Notes under the pieces: generated by a model
Told to the model about the DNA's origin: nothing
Databases searched by the model: none
The model's input: the letters and a program-made list of their open reading frames with translations, nothing else
Shown here: one piece after another, positions 1 through 5,859 of the stretch
How the letters are laid out: each line of letters begins with the position of its first letter
Numbering within the stretch: position 1 is the first letter of the stretch
Translations under genes and position numbers: made by a program
Origin: an uncultured Coriobacteriaceae bacterium
GTDB lineage: Bacteria > Actinomycetota > Coriobacteriia > Coriobacteriales > Eggerthellaceae
Reading direction: 5' to 3'
Assembly (NCBI GenBank): GCA_902781245.1
Contig: CACZIP010000082.1
Span: 1 to 7,976 of the forward strand
DNA length: 7,976 nt

Positions 1-682
1 ATGTGATGCCAGCATCGAGGGCCGACCACACGGTCTCGCCGACCGAGCCGTTGGCGATGACGAGTTTCTCAACCGAAGTCGTCGCATCACCCCACACGCG
101 CGGCGCACGGCCGAACACCGACGTGCAACGCGCAGCAAGATGGGACAGCTTGAAAGGCTTGTCGCTCGCACGAACCGAGCACACCTGCCCGAGACCTTTC
201 TCGGGGCTTGTGGGGAACGGCTCGAGCACGCGCTCGAACTCGAGGTTCAGCATGCTCGCGAGCAGGCGTGTTGCCTCGGCGCTCACATCGAGTGCCGTAT
301 GGAAATTCATGAGTGCGATGCCGTTCGTGATAGCCGTGAAGACGTTCACACCCGGCGTCGTTGCAAGCTTATGGGACGGCATGAACCGCGGCGGCGGATC
401 GAGATAAACGGGATGGTGCGTGAGAAGCACGTTCGCGCCCATTTTGGCAGCTGCTTCAATCGAATCGCCCGTCGGATCGAGCGCCACTGCAACACCGGCC
501 ACCGTTTGCGCAGGATCGCCGACCAAAAGGCCGGTGTTGTCCCAGTCGAACGCATCTTCCTTCGGCCACCGCGCGAGCAGGGCAAGCTCGAGCTCGCCGA
601 TTGATAGCGGTTTCGCTTGTTTCGAGATGCCCCCGACATCAACTTTCGCCAGGCTGGATGCACCGTCTTCGATCTTGATCAT
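1..682 (-). CDS. Nif3-like dinuclear metal-center protein (DUF34/YbgI family), 3' part outside window
   Basis: The reading frame gives 227 codons from ATG at 682-680 and continues past the left edge, so the C-terminal part is missing. Visible family signatures are WDNTGLLVGDP (residues 47-57), LLTHHPVYLDPP (87-98, with the paired His89/His90 expected to bind metal) and NFHTALD (126-132, His128 and Asp132 as further ligands). The remaining His/Glu ligands of the family lie in the unseen C-terminus. Nif3/YbgI proteins form toroidal hexamers with a two-metal site. They are often annotated as type 2 GTP cyclohydrolase I homologues, but their cellular reaction is not settled, so I give no symbol. 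The family usually begins close to the motif at residue 27 (LSIGELELALLARWP), so this copy has about 25 extra N-terminal residues. No alternative start exists upstream before an in-frame TAA near 747. A GGAAGG lies 9 bases before the ATG. It is probably the last visible gene of the rpe/desulfurase operon. Confidence 0.88.
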   Translation of the reverse strand, partial: MIKIEDGASSLAKVDVGGISKQAKPLSIGELELALLARWPKEDAFDWDNTGLLVGDPAQTVAGVAVALDPTGDSIEAAAKMGANVLLTHHPVYLDPPPRFMPSHKLATTPGVNVFTAITNGIALMNFHTALDVSAEATRLLASMLNLEFERVLEPFPTSPEKGLGQVCSVRASDKPFKLSHLAARCTSVFGRAPRVWGDATTSVEKLVIANGSVGETVWSALDAGIT

Positions 683-713
683 ACGCTTCGCCCTTCCATC
701 ACTCCATGCGTGG

Positions 714-732
714 AAAAAGGACGGTCCCAGTT
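714..732. repeat. Second copy of the AAAAAGGAC-N-GTCCCA palindromic motif, in the desulfurase/Nif3 gap
   Basis: Positions 714-732 match 2802-2820 at 17 of 19 bases, differing only at the central base (G versus T) and at the base following CCCA. This copy lacks the outer AACC/GGTT arms. It occupies the middle of the 63-base gap between the desulfurase stop and the Nif3-like start. The match to another noncoding site suggests a dispersed intergenic element. Confidence 0.6.
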
Positions 733-745
733 CCGCGCAATCGGC

Positions 746-1951
746 TTATCGGATGCATGCTTCGAGCGCTTGCACAAAGCTTCGCACGTCTTCTTCAGTT
801 GTATACCTTCCAAATGAGATTCGCAAGGCACCATACGCCACATCACCTGGTATGCCCATCGCACGCAAGACGTGACTTGGCTCAAGCGAATGGGACGAGC
901 ACGCCGAACCACCCGAAACGCCAAAGCCCTTCTGGTCGAGACGCAACACGAGCGTCTCGCTCTCATAGCCGTCGACGAGCACATGAACGATGTTCGGTAA
1001 GAAATCATCGCTTCCTGCAGGCACGTTAACCGTGCATTTGACCTTGTCAATCTTCGCCAGCTCAGCATAGAGGAAGTCGCGCATGTGCATCTGACGTTCG
1101 CATTCGGGCACGCGGTTCTCAAGTGCGGCATGACATGCCGCAGCGAAACCCGCAACACCGCAGACGTTCTGGGTGCTCGAGCGCAACCCGCCCTCTTGGC
1201 CGCCGCCGACAAGCAGTGCCTCGATGGGCGTGCGCGCCTTGAGATACAAGGCGCCTACCCCTTTCGGGCCACCAATCTTGTGCGCCGCGAACGACGCTGC
1301 GTCGACACCAAGCGCGCCGAAATCGAGTGGCACCTTCGCAAGCGCCTGCACGGCATCCGTGTGGAAGAGAGCTCCTGAACCGTGTGCCAGCTTTGCCAGT
1401 TCGGCAATCGGCTGCACGGCGCCCACCTCGCTGTTCGCCATTTGCACCGAGACCAGCACGGTCGAATCGGTCAGCTGAGCTTCGAGCAATTCTGGTGATA
1501 TGAAGCCTTGACGATCGGGTTTGAGGAACACGACGTCGAAGCCTTCCTTGGCAAGCTTTCGAGCAGGTGCAATAACTGCATCGTGCTCGATTTCTGTTGT
1601 GATGACACGCGGGACGAAATCGCTTGCGCCATGGCGGGAGCGCCGTTTCTGCGCACATGCACGAGCGATCCCCAAAACAGCCATGTTGTCAGCTTCGGTG
1701 GCACCCGACGTGAAGATGATTTCGCTCGGACGTGATGCGCCCAAATCGCGCGATATCTGGCGTCGCGCAAGCTCCATCGCCTCGAAGGCCGCTCGTCCGG
1801 GAGCGTGCAACGAGTTGGCGTTCAGACCCAATGCAACATTTGCGAGCCCCGGCGCAAGGTACGGCTCCATGGCCGCAGCTGCCTCTTCACCAAGTGGCGC
1901 CGTGGCCGCCCAGTCGAGGTACACATAATTGTCAGGAACCTGTATGGTCAT
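746..1951 (-). CDS. Cysteine desulfurase, NifS/IscS-type (group I), PLP-dependent
   Basis: The protein is 401 residues, close to the roughly 385-405 of IscS/NifS. It removes sulfur from L-cysteine, giving alanine and an enzyme persulfide used for Fe-S clusters, thiolated tRNA and related cofactors. Motifs in order are YLDWAATAPL (11-20), TSGATEADN (81-89), IEHDAV (121-126, His123 stacking on PLP), HTDAVQALAK (197-206), SFAAHKIGGPKGVG (220-233, Lys225 as the PLP Schiff-base lysine), GGGQEGGLRSST (249-260) and SGGSACSSHSLEPSHVLRAMG around the catalytic Cys351. The Cys loop followed by SLEPSHVL is the long group I type rather than the SufS type. An in-frame ATG at 1993 would add 14 residues, but the start at 1951 is preferred because GGAG sits 6 bases before it and YLDWAATAPL then falls at the normal distance from the N-terminus. 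No IscU, IscR or mnmA neighbour is visible, so the choice between iscS and nifS as a name is open. It lies 79 bases downstream of rpe and 63 bases upstream of the Nif3-like gene on the same strand. Confidence 0.96.
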   Translation of the reverse strand: MTIQVPDNYVYLDWAATAPLGEEAAAAMEPYLAPGLANVALGLNANSLHAPGRAAFEAMELARRQISRDLGASRPSEIIFTSGATEADNMAVLGIARACAQKRRSRHGASDFVPRVITTEIEHDAVIAPARKLAKEGFDVVFLKPDRQGFISPELLEAQLTDSTVLVSVQMANSEVGAVQPIAELAKLAHGSGALFHTDAVQALAKVPLDFGALGVDAASFAAHKIGGPKGVGALYLKARTPIEALLVGGGQEGGLRSSTQNVCGVAGFAAACHAALENRVPECERQMHMRDFLYAELAKIDKVKCTVNVPAGSDDFLPNIVHVLVDGYESETLVLRLDQKGFGVSGGSACSSHSLEPSHVLRAMGIPGDVAYGALRISFGRYTTEEDVRSFVQALEACIR

Positions 1952-2030
1952 GCCTCGCTCCATTCCATTCGCGCACGGGGCACGAGATAACAAGGACGCA
2001 AGCTATCGTCTCGCGCGTCCCTTTCATTCA

Positions 2031-2723
2031 TCAATCGAGAACAGCAAGTCGGGCATCGTTTCCAAGTTGCGCGATCTGCGCGATGGCAGCTTTCGGGTCG
2101 TCGGCAGCGTACACGGCGTTGCCGCACACGATGACATCAGCACCTGCAGCGCAGACGCGTTCGACCGTCTTCACGCCGATGCCGCCATCGACCTCGATGA
2201 GCAGGTCGTGGCCGGCTTCGCGCGCCATCGCGACGACTTGCGCGACCTTGTCTTCGCTTCCCTCGATGTAGCCCTGACCCGAAAAGCCCGGCTCAACCGA
2301 CATGACGAGCACCATATCGAGCTTGCCGATGACACTTGCAATGACATCGACCGGGGTGTTGGGCTTGAGCGCCACACAAGCCTGCGCGCCTGCATCGTGA
2401 ATCATGTCGATTGCACGGTCGAGCCACTGCCCTTCGAGCGTCTCGGCATGCACGGTCACCATATCGGCACCAGCGTCAAGGAACCACGGCAGCTGCTCGA
2501 GCGGATTCGAAATCATGAGATGGACGTCGAGCGGGATATTGGCAATCTTCTTGAGTTGCTTGACATGCGGCACACCGATCGTGAGGTTCGGCACGAAATG
2601 CCCATCCATGACGTCGACATGCACGTAACCTGCCCCGCCCTCTTCGATCATCTCGATATCGGCTTGCAAGTTCATGAAATCCGCTGACAAAATCGACGGT
2701 GCGATTTTCACTGGCTGAAACAT
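2031..2723 (-). CDS. rpe: Ribulose-phosphate 3-epimerase
   Basis: The 230-residue TIM-barrel enzyme interconverts D-ribulose 5-phosphate and D-xylulose 5-phosphate in the non-oxidative pentose phosphate pathway, in the cytosol. Signatures: KIAPSILSADF (6-16, Ser10), HVDVMDGHFVPNLTIG (35-50, metal ligands His36 and Asp38), DVHLMISNP (66-74, His68), MSVEPGFSGQGYI (141-153, phosphate-side loop) and LIEVDGGIG (175-183, catalytic Asp179), then DVIVCGNAVY (196-205). Length and all four metal/catalytic residues match the family. The phosphate-loop Gly that is usual in PGFGGQ is Ser here, which I take as a tolerated variant. A GTG at 2744 could extend the protein by seven residues, but the ATG at 2723 has a GGGGAAG stretch just upstream and gives the standard N-terminus. 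It is the first gene of the leftward cluster and diverges from the gene at 2890. Confidence 0.97.
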   Translation of the reverse strand: MFQPVKIAPSILSADFMNLQADIEMIEEGGAGYVHVDVMDGHFVPNLTIGVPHVKQLKKIANIPLDVHLMISNPLEQLPWFLDAGADMVTVHAETLEGQWLDRAIDMIHDAGAQACVALKPNTPVDVIASVIGKLDMVLVMSVEPGFSGQGYIEGSEDKVAQVVAMAREAGHDLLIEVDGGIGVKTVERVCAAGADVIVCGNAVYAADDPKAAIAQIAQLGNDARLAVLD

Positions 2724-2756
2724 GGTCTTCCCCGTTCCTTCCACCTAAATAACTCT

Positions 2757-2777
2757 CAAAAGGGGACTCGCCCCATT
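2757..2777. repeat. Possible degenerate third copy of the palindrome (GGGGACTCGCCCC)
   Basis: AAAAGGGGACTCGCCCCATT has the same order of A-run, purine block, AC-centre, pyrimidine block and ATT as the element at 2802-2820, with a 4-bp GGGG/CCCC stem around a 5-base loop. On the minus strand the stem is followed by TTTT, in the rpe leader, so a weak leader hairpin is an alternative reading. Relationship to the better copies is suggestive only. Confidence 0.35.
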
Positions 2778-2797
2778 GCCCCTAAGCCTTGCCAATC

Positions 2798-2825
2798 AAC
2801 CAAAAAGGACTGTCCCATTTTGGTT
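2798..2825. repeat. 28-bp dyad (AACCAAAA ... TTTTGGTT with GGAC/GTCC core) in the divergent intergenic region
   Basis: An 8-bp perfect inverted repeat (2798-2805 with 2818-2825) encloses an inner GGAC-T-GTCC dyad at 2807-2815. The inner loop would be one base, so as RNA it folds less well than its symmetry as DNA suggests. The left arm is followed by A2806 and the right arm preceded by CA, so the two dyads are half a base out of register. It sits about 10 bases upstream of the probable -35 region of the gene at 2890 and in the leader of rpe, so an operator role is possible. A near-copy of the core occurs at 714-732. Confidence 0.7.
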
Positions 2826-2834
2826 ACGGCCTTT

Positions 2835-2863
2835 CCGTCATTCTAACGCACAAGACGTATAAT
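2835..2863 (+). promoter_or_regulatory. Probable sigma-70-type promoter for the MGMT-fold gene
   Basis: A perfect TATAAT lies at 2858-2863, 26 bases before the ATG at 2890. With a 17-base spacer the -35 hexamer is CCGTCA (2835-2840), which matches TTGACA at only three positions, so the -35 is weak and the call rests on the -10 box. A small ACGG/CCGT dyad (2826-2838) overlaps the -35. For the opposite direction, TAGAAT on the minus strand (2845-2840) with TTGCGC 20 bases away is a poor candidate for the rpe operon promoter, and I could not place that promoter confidently. Confidence 0.55.
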
Positions 2864-2889
2864 GGGCGCAAGCGGGAAGAAGGCTTGTC

Positions 2890-3351
2890 ATGACCCAGTC
2901 GAAATCAACGTATTTCACGTACTCCACGGTTCACGGCCCCATCACGATTTGCGCCAACGGGCGCGGAATCACGCACGTGACGTTCGACGCTCAGCCGCTC
3001 GAAGGCACGAAGCAAGCCAGCGAACTCACGAACCGTGCCGCAACGCAAATCCAAGAATATCTTGCAGGCAAACGGACGTGGTTCGACATTCCGCTCGACC
3101 CTGCTGGCAGCGCGTTCCAGAAAGAAGTTTGGTCCGAGGTGAGCTATCTGCCCTACGGCACGTCATGCACGGCGGCCGACGTGGCCAACTCGCTCGGCAA
3201 AGCGGGTGCGCATCGCTCGGTCGGGACAGCAATCAGACGAAACCCCATCCCCATCCTCATTCCGACGCATCGGGTCAATCTTCCCAACGCCACAGGCAAG
3301 ATTGCGAAAATCTTCCGCGCCTTGCGCGCCATGGAGCAGAAAAACAGCTAG
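2890..3351 (+). CDS. MGMT/Ogt-fold alkyltransferase-like protein lacking the acceptor cysteine
   Basis: The 153-residue protein aligns over its length with O6-methylguanine-DNA methyltransferases: a short N-terminal ribonuclease-like part (about 1-70), then FQKEVWSEVSYLPYGT (76-91), a helix-turn-helix region, AHRSVGTAIRRNPIPILIPTHRV (107-129). The canonical PCHRV is PTHRV here, with Thr126 (codon ACG, 3265-3267) in place of the cysteine that accepts the alkyl group. The Tyr of the SYGE(L/I)A motif, which assists nucleotide flipping, aligns with Ala95, and the C-terminal GGY motif is replaced by AKI. Arg109, equivalent to the intercalating arginine finger, is kept. It therefore cannot act as a normal suicide methyltransferase. 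Known alkyltransferase-like (ATL) proteins carry Trp or Ala at this position and recruit nucleotide excision repair, so this could be an unusual ATL, a repurposed DNA-binding protein or a decaying gene. The frame is intact and has a good promoter and ribosome site (AGAAGG, 6-base spacer). ispH follows 82 bases downstream. Confidence 0.85.
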   Translation: MTQSKSTYFTYSTVHGPITICANGRGITHVTFDAQPLEGTKQASELTNRAATQIQEYLAGKRTWFDIPLDPAGSAFQKEVWSEVSYLPYGTSCTAADVANSLGKAGAHRSVGTAIRRNPIPILIPTHRVNLPNATGKIAKIFRALRAMEQKNS

Positions 3352-3433
3352 TTGTCGGCTTTCGCCTGCAAGCACGACGTGCGCGAGCCGTCATGCGCTA
3401 CACTTTCCTAAGAAAACGAGGAAGGACCACTGC

Positions 3434-4270
3434 ATGAAAGTTGTACTCGCGGAGAATGCAGGCGCTTGCTATGGCGTGCAACGGGCGCTCGATTTGGCAA
3501 TCGAGGCTTCGAAGAGCCACTCGAAGGCTTACACACTCGGTCCGCTCATCCACAATCCAGGAGTGGTAGCTGACCTCGAATCGCTCGGCGTGCATGTCGC
3601 CGAATCGGCCGACGAGGTCAACGAGGGCACGATCATCATCCGCAGCCACGGCGTCACTCCTGAGGTGTACGCAGCAGTCGAGGCGCGCGGGCTTCCCATC
3701 GTCGACGCCACATGCCCACACGTTGCACGCGCCCAGAAAGCGGCAGCAGAGCTCGCCGCGAAGGGATGCCGCGTCATCGTCGTGGGCGAAGAGGGACATC
3801 CCGAAGTCGAAGGCCTCAAGGCTTGGGCGCTCCGTGAGGGAGCGAAAGTCGATATCGTGGCCTCCCCCGATGCTGTGCCGACCGATCTGCACGCGCCAAT
3901 CGGCGTAGTGGTGCAGACGACGCAGAAGCGCGAGAACCTCGATGCAGTCGTAGACGCCATACAAAGCCAAGGCATCACGCCCATCGTGAAACGCACCATT
4001 TGCTTGGCAACACGCCATCGACAGGAATCCGCCGCCGAACTTGCATCCCAAGTGGATGCGATCGTCGTCATCGGCGGTCGCAACTCGTCGAACACGACGA
4101 GGCTCTTCGAGATTTGCTCTGCCATCTGCCCGCGCACGCACCACATCGAATCTGTCGACGAAATCGACCCGACATGGTTCGAAGGTTGCACGACTATCGG
4201 CGTTACGGCAGGCGCATCAACCCCTGAAACTCAAATCAAAGCCGTCATCGATTTCCTGAAAAAGCTGTGA
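3434..4270 (+). CDS. ispH: 4-hydroxy-3-methylbut-2-enyl diphosphate reductase
   Basis: This 278-residue enzyme (LytB) performs the last step of the MEP isoprenoid pathway, reducing HMBPP to isopentenyl and dimethylallyl diphosphate with a [4Fe-4S] cluster. The three cluster ligands are visible: Cys12 (AGACYGVQRA), Cys94 (DATCPHV) and Cys190 (TICLATRHRQ). Substrate-binding and catalytic residues are also present: His40 (LIHNP), His72 (RSHGV), His122 with Glu124 (GHPEVEG), the GGRNSSNT loop (214-221) and GVTAGASTPE (256-265). The residue before Cys12 is Ala where Phe is common. An open frame extends upstream to 3206 but overlaps the preceding gene out of frame. The ATG at 3434 has GAGGAAGG 8 bases upstream and gives the normal N-terminus. 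A weak TACACT -10-like box at 3399-3404 lacks a -35, so ispH may rely on read-through from 2890. Its TGA overlaps the GTG of the next gene. Confidence 0.97.
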   Translation: MKVVLAENAGACYGVQRALDLAIEASKSHSKAYTLGPLIHNPGVVADLESLGVHVAESADEVNEGTIIIRSHGVTPEVYAAVEARGLPIVDATCPHVARAQKAAAELAAKGCRVIVVGEEGHPEVEGLKAWALREGAKVDIVASPDAVPTDLHAPIGVVVQTTQKRENLDAVVDAIQSQGITPIVKRTICLATRHRQESAAELASQVDAIVVIGGRNSSNTTRLFEICSAICPRTHHIESVDEIDPTWFEGCTTIGVTAGASTPETQIKAVIDFLKKL

Positions 4271-5652
4271 GCCAGTATCCTCCGAAAGATTTCGACCGCG
4301 ACCTCACCTGCCGCGCGCTCGTCGTGGATGTGATTCCGGAATCACCCGCAGATGATGCGGGTTTCACGCTGGGTTGCTACGTGACGGCTGTCGACGGCAC
4401 ACCCATCCGCGACATAATCGACTGGCGATGGCTCACGTCAGACGATGTCATCACCGTCTCTTACATCGACACCGATGGCGACGTGGGAGAAGTTGAGCTC
4501 GAGCGCGAATGGGGCGAAGATTGGGGCTTCGAGTTCGAGGGTTTGGTCTTCGACAGCGTCAAGCAATGCCGCAATGCGTGCACGTTCTGCTTCATGCACC
4601 AGCTGCCGAAGGGCATGCGCCCGTCGCTGTCGTTGCGCGACGACGACTTCCGCTTGAGCTTCCTCGTGGGGACCTTCGTGACGCTGACCAACATCACACC
4701 CGACGACGAAGCGCGCATCATCGAGCAACACATCTCACCGCTGCGCGTATCGCTGCAGGTGATTAACGAGGACGTGCGCCGAAGGATGATCGGCAAGCAC
4801 GCAGCACACGGCATCGAAGTGCTCGATCGCCTGCTCGCAGCAGGAATCGAGTTCCACGCGCAGATCGTGCTCGTTCCCGATGCAAACGACGGTGAAGTGT
4901 TGAAGGAGACGCTCGATTGGGCCTACGAACGGCCCGGCATCTTGAACGTCGGCATCGTGCCGTTGGGATACACCTGCCACCAATCGCGTTTCGGGCATAG
5001 CTTCAACGAGCCCGAAGCAGCACGCGCCGTACTCGAGCTGATCGAGCCACTGCAACAGCGTGCGCTTGCCGAGCGCAACACCCCCTGGGTATTCGCCGCT
5101 GACGAGTTCTACAGCAACGCTTGGGGAACCGAACTGATCGACCATGTGCCGGCGACCGAGCATTACGGCGACTTCTCGTTGTTCGAAGACGGCATCGGCA
5201 TCATCCGCTCGACCGTTGACGATTGGGAGGAAGCAGAGGAATCAGGTGCAATGGGCCGATGCGCCGCAGCCCTTCGCGAGCGTGGCATTGCCGCGCACAT
5301 GATAGCCGGTTATGCGCAGGCGGAGTTCCTCACGCCCCTCGTCGAACGCTCGGGTATCGCAGATGTCTTCCAGCCGCTTTACGTGCACAACGATTTCTTC
5401 GGCGGCAACGTCGACGTCACCGGCCTCCTTGTCGGTCGTGACATGACCAACGCCATCAAGCAGAACGCAGATACAACGGCCACTAGCTCGGACAAGCTGT
5501 ATCTGATTCCCCGCGTTGTCTTCAATGACGACGGCATCACGCTCGACGACATGACTCTTGAGGATATGGAGAAGGCTGCAGGTCAAACGCTGCACATGGT
5601 ATCCTGTTCACCAGCTGAATACTTCGAAGAGATAGCGACGTTGTTGAATTGA
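4267..5652 (+). CDS. DUF512 family radical-SAM/PDZ protein, function unassigned
   Basis: The 461-residue protein starts with a PDZ-like segment (about 15-75: VVDVIPESPADDAGFTLGC, VTAVDGTPIRD) and then a radical-SAM-type CxxxCxxC motif at Cys101, Cys105 and Cys108 (CRNACTFCFMHQLPKGMR). Further family landmarks are LRDDDFRLSFLVGTFVTLTN (123-142), SPLRVSLQ (157-164), VPLGYT (231-236), the ADEFYSNAW stretch (278-286) and FFGGNVDVTGLLVGRD (377-392). This order is that of the DUF512 proteins annotated as putative FeS oxidoreductases (TIGR03279 type). The family has no established reaction that I know of. The GTG start (4267-4269) overlaps the ispH stop (4268-4270) as GTGA, with no clear ribosome site of its own, so translational coupling to ispH is likely. 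The downstream neighbour is der, an association also found in clostridial genomes, which hints at a housekeeping role. Confidence 0.9.
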   Translation: MSQYPPKDFDRDLTCRALVVDVIPESPADDAGFTLGCYVTAVDGTPIRDIIDWRWLTSDDVITVSYIDTDGDVGEVELEREWGEDWGFEFEGLVFDSVKQCRNACTFCFMHQLPKGMRPSLSLRDDDFRLSFLVGTFVTLTNITPDDEARIIEQHISPLRVSLQVINEDVRRRMIGKHAAHGIEVLDRLLAAGIEFHAQIVLVPDANDGEVLKETLDWAYERPGILNVGIVPLGYTCHQSRFGHSFNEPEAARAVLELIEPLQQRALAERNTPWVFAADEFYSNAWGTELIDHVPATEHYGDFSLFEDGIGIIRSTVDDWEEAEESGAMGRCAAALRERGIAAHMIAGYAQAEFLTPLVERSGIADVFQPLYVHNDFFGGNVDVTGLLVGRDMTNAIKQNADTTATSSDKLYLIPRVVFNDDGITLDDMTLEDMEKAAGQTLHMVSCSPAEYFEEIATLLN

Positions 5653-5671
5653 AGCGCTCTGAAGGTCCGCT

Positions 5672-5759
5672 GGAAGGGGCGCAGCCGCTTGTGAGGCTTG
5701 GGAACGAGAATAGCCAATGGGTTTTGGTTTGAGGAAGGAAGCGAAGCCGCTTGTGAGGC
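5672..5759 (+). repeat. Imperfect direct repeat, two copies of about 26 bases
   Basis: AGCCGCTTGTGAGGC occurs identically at 5683-5697 and 5745-5759. The similarity extends upstream to GGAAGG (5672-5677 and 5733-5738) with a few changes and one indel between, giving copies 5672-5697 and 5733-5759. The second copy straddles the left arm and interior of the large inverted repeat, while the first lies just outside it. Confidence 0.7.
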
Positions 5760-5832
5760 ACAAACTAACCATTTCTTAGGTTAGCCGAATTGCTGTAGGC
5801 GAGCTTCCTTCCTCAAACCAAAACCTATTGGC
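5713..5832. repeat. 120-base element with 30-bp terminal inverted repeats, upstream of der
   Basis: The left arm 5713-5742 and right arm 5803-5832 are reverse complements at 29 of 30 positions (the single mismatch is G5719, which would face A5827 rather than C or T). The 60-base interior has two further stems, TTGTG/CACAA (5751-5755 with 5759-5763) and CTAACC/GGTTAG (5765-5770 with 5779-5784), so the transcript could form a branched structure on a long stem. There is no T-run after either arm, which argues against a simple intrinsic terminator in either direction. I see no target-site duplication at the ends. A small mobile (MITE-like) element, a structured leader of der mRNA, or a transcript-processing or protective stem are all possible. 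The element begins 60 bases after the DUF512 stop and ends 27 bases before the der ATG, leaving the der ribosome site free. Confidence 0.8.
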
Positions 5833-5859
5833 CAGCAACAAACACGATAAGGAACAACT

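Noticed and set aside
1952..1993. Longer start for the cysteine desulfurase
   Set aside because: It adds 14 residues without family similarity, whereas the internal ATG at 1951 has GGAG at ideal spacing.
1994..2020. GGACGC/GCGTCC stem in the rpe-desulfurase gap as a terminator
   Set aside because: The stem is only 6 bp with a 15-base loop and no T-run follows on the minus strand, so termination is not supported.
3399..3404. TACACT as a -10 box for ispH
   Set aside because: No acceptable -35 lies 16-19 bases upstream, and the match is only partial.
3206..3433. Upstream extension of the ispH reading frame
   Set aside because: It would overlap the MGMT-fold gene out of frame, adds a low-similarity basic segment, and the ATG at 3434 has a good ribosome site and the normal IspH N-terminus.
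3398..4144. 248-codon minus-strand open frame across ispH
   Set aside because: It is antisense to ispH, has no family motif, and its product is a compositionally biased shadow.
5713..5832. The large inverted repeat as a classical Rho-independent terminator
   Set aside because: No run of T follows either arm, and a 60-base interior is atypical.
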